Below, one piece after another: positions 27,567 to 33,597 of a stretch of 36,804 nucleotides of DNA; positions within the stretch are counted from its first letter, which is position 1, and each line of letters opens with the position of its first letter. The stretch lies in the IMG/VR virus record IMGVR_UViG_3300030099_007345, positions 1-36,804 of that record, one strand, 5' to 3'. Origin of the DNA: a virus. The position numbers and the translations under genes were made by a program. Under the pieces are notes generated by a model, which did not search any database, was not told the origin of the DNA, and saw nothing but the letters and a program-made list of their open reading frames with translations.

Positions 27567-28215
27567 CTATCAACTCAATGATTTTATTTGCTATTACTTT
27601 GTGTCCTTCTGCACTTGGATGCCCACCAGATAGACCATTTGCATAATAATTTGGGTTTTCTTTAGTATGTTGTAATAAACCCATATGCATCCATACTGGT
27701 TCATAATCTTTACATAAACCTCTCCAATATCCGTTTCCAAATTTATAGAACTTTTCTGGTTTTCTGATTGATGGGTCAAAGTGATCTGCTACTAATGAAA
27801 TATACTTTTGACCAACACTCTTACAATATGCATCAAATAGAAAAATGTTTTTCCACATATTTTCCACACCTAACACTTCATTATATACTTTTGTATAATA
27901 ATCTCTATGAGTTTGCTTCAACTCAGGTGGTATGAATGTAGGTTGGATTGTAAATCTACAAATTTTTTCATTTACTTGATAATACTCCATTCTTGACGCT
28001 ACTGTAAATTGTATGATAACTACGTCTGGATTATAATTTTGAAGATACTTGATAGCATTCCTAACAATATTATCATTACTAATACCACGTTCTGATAAGT
28101 TATAATGTTGACATCCATAATGATTAGAAACAAGAGTGCTATATCTCTCATTCAACCTATCTTCTAATTCATCCCCCCATGTGATGCTACACCCACTAAA
28201 AAATAGTGACATCAT
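27556..28215 (-). CDS. SGNH/GDSL-type hydrolase (paralogue 1)
   Basis: A 219-aa protein. Block I is FSGCSITWGDEL with the probable nucleophile Ser10. Block II-like NIVRN lies near residues 49-53. Block V is GGHPSAEGHKVIA with the probable catalytic His199. The usual Asp three residues before that His is Ser here, so the triad may be a Ser-His dyad or use another acid. SGNH enzymes cleave or transfer acyl groups on sugars and lipids. The start overlaps the carbamoyltransferase stop by 20 nt. The pairing of a carbamoyltransferase with an SGNH protein is a recurrent bacterial arrangement linked to polysaccharide decoration. No signal peptide is visible, so it would act in the cytoplasm. Confidence 0.75.
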   Translation of the reverse strand: MMSLFFSGCSITWGDELEDRLNERYSTLVSNHYGCQHYNLSERGISNDNIVRNAIKYLQNYNPDVVIIQFTVASRMEYYQVNEKICRFTIQPTFIPPELKQTHRDYYTKVYNEVLGVENMWKNIFLFDAYCKSVGQKYISLVADHFDPSIRKPEKFYKFGNGYWRGLCKDYEPVWMHMGLLQHTKENPNYYANGLSGGHPSAEGHKVIANKIIELIDTI

Positions 28216-29572
28216 ACTTCATCTCAAATAATTTTGCATCTTCGATTGTATTTACCATAGGTTTTCCTTTTATATTCAGTGATGTGTTTAACAATACAGG
28301 ACAACCAGTACGAGCGTACCATGCCTCTAGAATCGGTCTCAAGATGCTTATTGATTCTTTAGGAACCGTTTGTACCCTCGCACTATTATCGACGTGTATA
28401 CAAGCAGGTATCGCCTTTGGTTGCTTACACTTATAGACATAGGACATGTATCTCGATGAGGAAGGCATATCAAAGTAGTCCTGACAATGCTCCTCCAAAA
28501 CTGCAGGGGCAAAGGGTCTGAATTTATCTCGTCGTTTGATTTCATTTACTAAGTCTTTTGTGCTCGCTTGCCTTGGATCCGCCAGTAAACTTCGATTACC
28601 AAAAGCACGAGGACCATACTCAGCACGGCCATTCGCAACCCCCACGACTCTTTTTTCGAGGAGTTCATCTACAACTCTCCTTGGATCACATAACTTTTGT
28701 ATATTATATCCTAGGTAAGGATTGAAATCAACCTTGCCACCATATGCAAGACATGCTGCCCCCAGAGCACCCCCTGCGTCGCCAGGACAAGGCATAATCC
28801 AAAGATTATACATTTCCCTCAACCCTGTGTTTACAACACAATTCAAGGCAACACCACCACCATAACAGATGTTATTACTATACTTTGCTGCTTTTGCGAA
28901 TATAGTGTTTAGTTCTAATTGAAGTATTCTCTCAGCACTCTTTGCGATATCACACTTATCATAATTTCCAATCCTCGCTCCTTTATGGTTGTTTCTATGC
29001 AATTGTCGCTCAACCACATTCATATGGGTTGGATTACCATATGCTGCCATTCCCATAAAGATATACTCTTCATCTAAAGGACGCAATCCCGCCCACTTGG
29101 TAAGTGCAGAATACCATAACCCTATAGATTGCGGATACCACTGCGACCATACCTTCTTGTATACTGCCTTTCCTTCTTTGTACTTCGCAGTCCATATAGA
29201 TGTAGTATCCCACTCACCTATACTGTCTACTACCACACAAGCTGCTTCTTCAAACTGTGAAGTCTGAAACGTTGCTGCTGCGTGTGATTTATGATGACTA
29301 TGATATTCAGTGGGTTTAAGAGATAGGTGTCTTTCCCTATACCACGCTTTCTGCCCTGCAAAAAATTGTCTTGTTTTTTTCAACCATGGTCTTTCGTAAA
29401 ACGCTATCTTACCGTCAGTTGATAAAAGTCTTGCTGTAGATGCTGCTGTGACATCTAAATGCTTGTCATGTTTCTTTTTAGAGTATCTTTCTGAGTGTGT
29501 TGCATAACAAATCTTTCCATCATTGACAACAGCTACTGCTGCGTCATGAAAACCTTCACTAAAACCAATCAT
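28196..29572 (-). CDS. NodU/TobZ-family carbamoyltransferase
   Basis: A 458-aa protein. The N-terminal ASKHA/Kae1-like domain starts MIGFSEGFHDAAVAVVNDGK and carries ERYSKKKHD near residues 28-36 and HHKSHAA near 91-98 (metal-binding His). GGGVALNC near 235 and PGDAGGALGAA near 261 are the nucleotide-binding loops. The C-terminal carbamoyl-adenylate domain has NGRAEYGPRAFGNRSLLADP at about 312-331 and NTSLNIKGKPMV near 430, both family hallmarks. The reaction is transfer of carbamoyl from carbamoyl phosphate via ATP to a sugar hydroxyl. At 458 aa it is shorter than the usual 550-600 aa; the domain core looks intact. The gene follows a 29-aa peptide by 3 nt and overlaps an SGNH hydrolase. The substrate is unknown. 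Confidence 0.9.
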   Translation of the reverse strand: MIGFSEGFHDAAVAVVNDGKICYATHSERYSKKKHDKHLDVTAASTARLLSTDGKIAFYERPWLKKTRQFFAGQKAWYRERHLSLKPTEYHSHHKSHAAATFQTSQFEEAACVVVDSIGEWDTTSIWTAKYKEGKAVYKKVWSQWYPQSIGLWYSALTKWAGLRPLDEEYIFMGMAAYGNPTHMNVVERQLHRNNHKGARIGNYDKCDIAKSAERILQLELNTIFAKAAKYSNNICYGGGVALNCVVNTGLREMYNLWIMPCPGDAGGALGAACLAYGGKVDFNPYLGYNIQKLCDPRRVVDELLEKRVVGVANGRAEYGPRAFGNRSLLADPRQASTKDLVNEIKRRDKFRPFAPAVLEEHCQDYFDMPSSSRYMSYVYKCKQPKAIPACIHVDNSARVQTVPKESISILRPILEAWYARTGCPVLLNTSLNIKGKPMVNTIEDAKLFEMKYDVTIF

Positions 29573-29575
29573 AAA

Positions 29576-29665
29576 TTAATCGTCATCTTCATAGATATAT
29601 GGGTCTTGGCGACGCAATTTCCATAATTTGTATTCGCCCACTATCCATTCCCATAATTTTTTCAT
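29576..29665 (-). CDS. 29-aa peptide coupled to the carbamoyltransferase gene
   Basis: From ATG 29665 to TAA 29576, too short for most gene callers. The ATG overlaps the TGA of the sulfotransferase gene as ATGA, and the stop is 3 nt before the carbamoyltransferase ATG. It begins MKKLWEWIVGEYKLWKLRRQ and ends with an acidic D-P-Y-I-Y-E-D-D-D tail. The W/L/K pattern suggests an amphipathic, possibly membrane-surface, helix. Bacterial carbamoyltransferase operons often carry a small DUF5989-type protein at this place; this peptide has a similar position and a similar M-K-K-x-W-x-x-x start but no clear membrane span, so relation is only inferred. Confidence 0.6.
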   Translation of the reverse strand: MKKLWEWIVGEYKLWKLRRQDPYIYEDDD

Positions 29666-30582
29666 AGTAATTCCCATTGGTAAGGTATATATCCAAATTT
29701 TTCATCAAAATTTTTATATACCCAATTCAATTTCTCTCTACCTTCTTGTAGATCATCAGATGACAAATCTTGCATATCGCTTCCCCATTGATGTCGTTGA
29801 TGTTTTATTTTTGGACTTTTTGTTCCTCTCTCTGGGTAATATGCGTTAGTAAACATTTCGTCAATTTCATGTTCTATAAAGTTTGATAGTGATGTGGGAT
29901 CTTCCCATGCCTCCTCCATAATAACAGGATATACTTTATCAAATACACTCCATGACTCAAATATAGAAACATAATCAGGAATGAAGAAACGTGATGGTTT
30001 GACAAGTTGATTTTTCCAATATGAAATGCTATCGGGATATTTCCTCTTTATTTCTTGCCCGAATTTATTTTTTTGCTCATTTATAAAATCTTCGTTCACA
30101 TACTTGAGTTGAGGATTATTATCGACTGTCAAATTAATATAATGACTTGAAATTTGAGAATATGACCTTCTGACTGGATGTCTCCAAATCGTAGTCACAC
30201 GCACATCAAATTCTTCTTGTAAAATGGGTGCAATTTGCTCTATGAATTCTCGTGGTAAATCACTATTGGCATTTGAGAAATCGCTTACACCTTTATATCC
30301 ATCTTTTACACAACTCTTCATATATTCAATATACCACTCTAAAGTAGTGTTTTTTCTTACAAAACTCATTGTCTTACCTTCTTTATTACGTCTGTGCTTA
30401 TGTTCTGTATGCCAGTAATGATTTGCATGATCAGGTTTGTAAATTGTCTCATAAATGTAATACAACATATTATTTTCTGTTGTCTCACCTGCATGGCAAT
30501 ATTTTACTTTTTGAAAGGTTCTTGCAAGAGGTTTAGTGGCAGACCATCCTACCCCTGCATTAATGTGCAATACTGGTTTCAT
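29662..30582 (-). CDS. sulfotransferase paralogue B
   Basis: A 306-aa protein when started at ATG 30582, where ATGA overlap with the upstream stop and a GGGGGA site favour this start over the ATG at 30591. GVGWSATKPL at residues 10-19 is the 5'-phosphosulfate-binding loop. VTTIWRHPVRRSYS near 128-141 is the 3'-phosphate-binding region (R-x-P-x-x-R-x-x-S). The C-terminal block AYYPERGTKSP...HQWGSDMQDL near residues 245-275 is shared with the other paralogues here. It should transfer sulfate from PAPS to a glycan, lipid or protein acceptor in the cytoplasm. It is coupled to paralogue A upstream and to the 29-aa peptide downstream. Confidence 0.75.
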   Translation of the reverse strand: MKPVLHINAGVGWSATKPLARTFQKVKYCHAGETTENNMLYYIYETIYKPDHANHYWHTEHKHRRNKEGKTMSFVRKNTTLEWYIEYMKSCVKDGYKGVSDFSNANSDLPREFIEQIAPILQEEFDVRVTTIWRHPVRRSYSQISSHYINLTVDNNPQLKYVNEDFINEQKNKFGQEIKRKYPDSISYWKNQLVKPSRFFIPDYVSIFESWSVFDKVYPVIMEEAWEDPTSLSNFIEHEIDEMFTNAYYPERGTKSPKIKHQRHQWGSDMQDLSSDDLQEGREKLNWVYKNFDEKFGYIPYQWELL

Positions 30583-31520
30583 TTCCCCCACATATCTGGA
30601 ATATAACCAAAGGTTTCATAAAATTCATCATATACGAAACTAATACGCTTGTAAAGGTATTTGTACAACTGATTATCTAATGTAACTATGTCAGATCCCC
30701 ACTGATCATACAAATAATCATAATGTGGTGCATTTACTCCCATATCTGGATAATATGCGTTTTCGTGAATTTTTTTTATTGGAAAATCTAAAAAATTAGA
30801 GAGTGGTTCAATTTTACCTGCCCAAAACTCCTCCATAACAATCATATGAACTCTTTCTTTACCAAATACACTAGACCATTTTTTATAAATGTCCGAATAG
30901 TAAACATTCGCCTCCATCTGACCTTTTACCCATTTTTTAATCATATTGACGGGATCTCTATGTCCTTCAAGTTGAGATTTTCTATTAGAAGCAGAAAATA
31001 ATCTCCTCACAGGGTCTCTAAAGATCATAGTTACTTTTACATCAAAATTATTCAATAATTCGCCAGAAATGCAACTTATGAATTTTTTTGGTAGTGCTGC
31101 GTTGCTATTTGTAAAATCAGCAACCCCAACGTAATCATCTTTTATATAATTGTAATGTTCTAAGTAATAATCAATATATTTTTGTAATTTAAGATTTTTT
31201 GAGAACAAATCACCATTAAATTTAACGTATTTTGACCATTTGGTGAGTATGAGAGGTTTATGACATTCCCTAAACTCTTTTGACTTCATTTTTTCCATAT
31301 ACGCCAACATTTCTGATTTATTTCTATCTCTCTTTATGATTTCCCCTCTTTTTACTAAATTTTTCTCTATATTACTATCTTTTGTAAATAATCCCCAAAG
31401 ATAACCATTTGCTTTTGTGTGCCCTGTATGAACATACATATTATCAAGTGATAAAGTATACCACAAAGGAGTTGTTGCAGAAAAACAAGTCCCTACGTTT
31501 AATAATAAGACTGGTTTCAT
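30579..31520 (-). CDS. sulfotransferase paralogue A, head to head with paralogue C
   Basis: A 313-aa protein when started at ATG 31520, which has an AGAGGA ribosome binding site at good spacing. An upstream ATG at 31550 would add ten residues but has weaker support. GTCFSATTPL at residues 10-19 is the phosphosulfate loop (Cys-Phe replaces the Gly-Trp of its paralogues). VTMIFRDPVRRLFS near 161-175 is the 3'-phosphate site. AYYPDMGVNAPH...DQWGSDIVTL near the C-terminus matches the paralogues. The start codon shares two bases with the plus-strand ATG of paralogue C. It is the first gene of the minus-strand surface-modification operon. The promoter is not obvious and must lie inside gene C. Confidence 0.75.
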   Translation of the reverse strand: MKPVLLLNVGTCFSATTPLWYTLSLDNMYVHTGHTKANGYLWGLFTKDSNIEKNLVKRGEIIKRDRNKSEMLAYMEKMKSKEFRECHKPLILTKWSKYVKFNGDLFSKNLKLQKYIDYYLEHYNYIKDDYVGVADFTNSNAALPKKFISCISGELLNNFDVKVTMIFRDPVRRLFSASNRKSQLEGHRDPVNMIKKWVKGQMEANVYYSDIYKKWSSVFGKERVHMIVMEEFWAGKIEPLSNFLDFPIKKIHENAYYPDMGVNAPHYDYLYDQWGSDIVTLDNQLYKYLYKRISFVYDEFYETFGYIPDMWGK

Positions 31521-31524
31521 GAAA
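31515..31524. other. palindrome joining two divergent start codons
   Basis: TTTCATGAAA is a perfect 10-bp palindrome. Its centre CATG supplies the ATG of paralogue A (minus) and of paralogue C (plus), each followed by an AAA codon. There is no intergenic space, so ribosome binding sites and promoters of each gene lie within the other. Confidence 0.85.
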
Positions 31525-32427
31525 GTTCCTCTAATTATATGTGCAGGCACTGGTTGGAGTGCGACAAGTCCACTTTACATGACTTTACAGTGTTCCAACA
31601 AATGTGCTCACGTAGGATTGAAAAAAGAAGACCATCTTTTGTATCATTTATACAGTAAAAACGCTTGGGAGTGGAGAAAACCTGATTATGAGAATCTGAT
31701 AAGAGATTCTATGAGTCCAGTTTGGAAATACGAGTGGGGAAGACAAAGTAAATATGCATTTCATCAAAATCTTGACGAAATTCACGAATTATATCAAAAA
31801 CCAACTTTAGAGACTTATATTAAATATTATACTCGCCATTATGAGCGAATAAAACACGAATATTCATATGTTGCTGATTTTTCAAACAGTATTGCTCAAA
31901 TACCACTAAATTTTTTAGAAAAAATTGCCCCAAAACTAAAAAAACACTTTGAAATCAAGGTTTTGATAATTTTTAGAGATCCAGTCCGTAGATTATACAG
32001 CGAATTGTCTCACAAATATCAAAATGATGAAAATTTACGCAAAAATCATCCAACTTCCAAACATTTTTACTGGAATTATCTCACAAAAGGTAATTTTGAC
32101 GAAAATTGTGAGTTTGTAAAAAGATATAAGCGTTTTAAATCTGTTTTCAACACACTAGCTGTGGTGTCAGAAGACTTGTGGGGAAGGAAAAATGATCAAG
32201 TTGCAAAACTTAGTAATTTTTTACAATATGACATCAAAAATCTATGGCCAAACTGCTATTATCCTGAGTTGGGAACAAAAGCACCACACTATGAAAACCT
32301 TCGTGACCAATATGATTCAGATTTGGAGGATTTGACCCATGATGACTTAGTATATGGGCGTAAAAACCTTGCAAAGTACTATGATGAGTGGTATGATGAG
32401 TTTGGAACAACGCCTTGGAAGTGCTGA
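31519..32427 (+). CDS. sulfotransferase paralogue C
   Basis: A 302-aa protein. GTGWSATSPL at residues 10-19 is the phosphosulfate loop. VLIIFRDPVRRLYS near 148-161 is the 3'-phosphate-binding region. CYYPELGTKAPH...DQYDSDLEDL near 248-275 and the FGTTPWKC end complete the pattern shared with paralogues A and B. The only upstream ribosome-binding candidate is a weak AAGA, in contrast to the strong site of gene A on the other strand, so translation of C may be lower. It is convergent with the second SGNH hydrolase; a hairpin lies in the junction. It is the only plus-strand gene between minus-strand genes in this part, which suggests inversion of a duplicated copy or separate insertion. Confidence 0.75.
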   Translation: MKVPLIICAGTGWSATSPLYMTLQCSNKCAHVGLKKEDHLLYHLYSKNAWEWRKPDYENLIRDSMSPVWKYEWGRQSKYAFHQNLDEIHELYQKPTLETYIKYYTRHYERIKHEYSYVADFSNSIAQIPLNFLEKIAPKLKKHFEIKVLIIFRDPVRRLYSELSHKYQNDENLRKNHPTSKHFYWNYLTKGNFDENCEFVKRYKRFKSVFNTLAVVSEDLWGRKNDQVAKLSNFLQYDIKNLWPNCYYPELGTKAPHYENLRDQYDSDLEDLTHDDLVYGRKNLAKYYDEWYDEFGTTPWKC

Positions 32428-32441
32428 TATTACTCCAAGGC
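32412..32441. terminator. possible bidirectional terminator hairpin at convergent junction
   Basis: GCCTTGGA (32412-32419) and TCCAAGGC (32434-32441) form an 8-bp perfect stem with a 14-nt loop, spanning the stop of paralogue C and ending 2 nt before the SGNH stop. Tails are only moderately T-rich (ATTAATTTT on the plus strand), so termination strength is uncertain. Confidence 0.5.
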
Positions 32442-32442
32442 A

Positions 32443-33138
32443 TTAATTTTCACGTTTTACAATATTTAATAAGTGATCTGCTATAAGTTGATGACCAATT
32501 GTACTAGGATGTGATCCAGTTAGGTCACTATCATTGTATTTTTCTGTAAAATTACGGTCTACAATCATTCTAAGTGATGATACTTCAATATTTTTTGATA
32601 AATTGTACCAAAAATTTTTTCTATAGTACTTGTTTTTACCAACAGGGATGTAATCAAGTGTCAAAAAGTGCACTTTACACTTGTCCTTGAGATAATTTTT
32701 TATAAAAAACTTATTTTTCCAATAGTTATCTAAACTTTTTGGTTCACTTTGTATAAATTCCCAATATGCATTGTGTGTCTCTTCTTTAATATCCGCATCA
32801 ATTTGTCCAGTTTTACTGAAAAGATCACCATGACTCTTTTCTTGAGGCATACTCATATATTCACCTTGTTTATCATACCAACCCCACCTGCGATAATTAC
32901 TAAATTGAATGAATGCAGTATCACACTCATTGCCCGTTTCAAACCATTCAACTACATTTCTAACAATCCAATCATTGCATGCTCCGTTTCTGGAAACATT
33001 ATCATGAGTCATACCTAATTTTTCTGATACTAAAGTGGAGAACCTTTGTTTCTCTCTCTTCTCTTGATCTTTTTCTAATCCTTCCAGTTCTGCACCATGT
33101 GTGAAACTATCACCACAGAAAAACAAATCTACTTTCAT
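32443..33138 (-). CDS. SGNH/GDSL-type hydrolase (paralogue 2)
   Basis: A 231-aa protein. Block I is FFCGDSFTHGAEL with probable nucleophile Ser11, block II-like NGACNDWIVRN lies near residues 51-61, and block V is GSHPSTIGHQLIA with probable His210. As in paralogue 1, the residue three before the His is not Asp (it is Thr), although Asp203 and Asp205 are close. The shared layout F-x-x-G-x-S-x-T-x-G-x-E-L, I-V-R-N, QF near the third block and H-P-S-x-x-G-H shows the two hydrolases are homologous though well diverged. It is convergent with sulfotransferase C and divergent from the plus-strand leader RNA, whose promoter lies only about 5 bp beyond its start codon. Confidence 0.75.
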   Translation of the reverse strand: MKVDLFFCGDSFTHGAELEGLEKDQEKREKQRFSTLVSEKLGMTHDNVSRNGACNDWIVRNVVEWFETGNECDTAFIQFSNYRRWGWYDKQGEYMSMPQEKSHGDLFSKTGQIDADIKEETHNAYWEFIQSEPKSLDNYWKNKFFIKNYLKDKCKVHFLTLDYIPVGKNKYYRKNFWYNLSKNIEVSSLRMIVDRNFTEKYNDSDLTGSHPSTIGHQLIADHLLNIVKREN

Positions 33139-33142
33139 AGGG

Positions 33143-33171
33143 TTGACAACTTTTATTACTTGATATATAAT
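33143..33171 (+). promoter_or_regulatory. consensus sigma-70 (early-type) promoter
   Basis: TTGACA at 33143-33148, exactly 17 bp spacing, TATAAT at 33166-33171: both hexamers match the bacterial consensus fully. Transcription should start near 33178. In T4-like cyanophages early genes use host sigma-70 promoters while late ones use the TATAAATA type, so this unit is probably early. Confidence 0.85.
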
Positions 33172-33392
33172 AATTTATGTAAGGGGGCGACGGTTCTCTT
33201 ACAGGGAGTGACTGAATAACCCTGTTGGAATTAGGCGGGGTAATGTAAACGGTCAGGGGTGGTGCCCGCTTCTTCGGAAGAACTTCTTACCAGAAGGACT
33301 GTTGTTGTAATGTACTAATTTTCGCACTAGCGATTCCCATTACTTGTAGGTAAAATGTATTCCTACCTCCCACCTCACACTATGGAGTTTTG

Positions 33393-33470
33393 ATGCTATT
33401 ATTTTTATTGATTTGTATAATAGCGGTGTTGTACTTTGTAGTGTTCTTAAACAAGTTTGATCCTCATTGA
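33393..33470 (+). CDS. 25-aa single-span membrane peptide, possible leader peptide
   Basis: ATG 33393 follows a GGAG site (33384-33387) at 5-nt spacing. The first 19 residues are almost entirely hydrophobic (MLLFLLICIIAVLYFVVF), followed by a short polar end N-K-F-D-P-H. This is the composition of a one-span membrane microprotein. The last codons and the TGA fall inside the terminator hairpin, so a ribosome finishing the peptide would cover the 5' arm. It resembles the next peptide at both ends, so they are probably paralogues. No known family is recognised; the small one-span photosystem subunits are similar only in size. Confidence 0.6.
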   Translation: MLLFLLICIIAVLYFVVFLNKFDPH

Positions 33471-33500
33471 TAGAAGGGGGGTCAAACTTTTTTTCTTTTT
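33455..33500 (+). terminator. strong intrinsic terminator or attenuator
   Basis: The 5' arm at 33455-33465 starts GTTTGATCC; the 3' arm at 33477-33487 ends GGGTCAAAC. They form about 11 bp with two G-U pairs, then TTTTTTTCTTTTT (33488-33500). It lies after the 25-aa peptide gene and before the 29-aa peptide and sulfotransferase genes, so it either ends a small transcript or controls read-through into the operon. Confidence 0.8.
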
Positions 33501-33506
33501 ATTATT

Positions 33507-33596
33507 ATGCCTTTATTCCTAATCGTTCTTGGTGCCTCTTCTGTAGGTGCTGCCATTGCTTTATACATAATTCGTAAGTACGATCCTCATGCATGA
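33507..33596 (+). CDS. 29-aa single-span membrane peptide coupled to sulfotransferase D
   Basis: ATG 33507 to TGA 33594-33596; the TGA overlaps the ATG of sulfotransferase D (ATGA). The product starts MPLFLIVLGASSVGAAIALY, a hydrophobic span with small residues (G-A-S-S-V-G-A-A) that favour helix packing, and ends I-I-R-K-Y-D-P-H-A. The end matches the K-F-D-P-H of the preceding peptide, and the DNA is also similar there (AAGTnnGATCCTCAT in both). No Shine-Dalgarno is seen; the upstream region is a T-rich tract. It may serve both as a membrane peptide and as a coupling device for gene D. Confidence 0.6.
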   Translation: MPLFLIVLGASSVGAAIALYIIRKYDPHA

Positions 33597-33597
33597 G
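33586..33597. repeat. 12-bp perfect palindrome over a stop/start overlap
   Basis: CTCATGCATGAG covers the end of the 29-aa peptide gene, its TGA and the ATG of sulfotransferase D. It may be a mere by-product of the codons, or an operator or hairpin that affects coupling. Confidence 0.4.

Larger units (their letters stand above)
33178..33500 (+). ncRNA. structured leader or small RNA between promoter and terminator
   Basis: About 320 nt from the predicted start to the terminator, of which the first 215 nt hold no supported gene. Helices visible by eye: TGTAAG/CTTACA (33178-33183 with 33198-33203), which competes with ACAGGG/CCCTGT (33201-33206 with 33220-33225); GCGGG/CCCGC (33235-33239 with 33265-33269); a CTTC-TTCG-GAAG tetraloop hairpin (33269-33280); CTTCT-TACC-AGAAG (33283-33296); GTAGG/CCTAC (33346-33350 with 33362-33366). 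The UUCG tetraloop and dense helices suggest a selected RNA fold. It could be a free small RNA or a cis-regulatory leader for the operon at 33593. No known riboswitch class was recognised. Confidence 0.5.

Noticed and set aside
31521-31550. Ten-residue N-terminal extension of sulfotransferase A (ATG at 31550)
   Set aside because: The ATG at 31520 has a better ribosome binding site and gives the M-K-P-V start shared with paralogue B.
33180-33380. tmRNA or tRNA: GGGGGCGACGGTT near the 5' end and CCTCCCACC near the 3' end recall tmRNA ends
   Set aside because: No T-arm with TTCGANN loop, no CCA-type acceptor stem that pairs well, and no plausible tag-peptide frame.
33393-33596. Identity of the two membrane peptides as photosystem or cytochrome b6f small subunits
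   Set aside because: Size and single span are similar, but no characteristic residues of PsbT, PsbM, PsaM, PetL or PetN could be matched.
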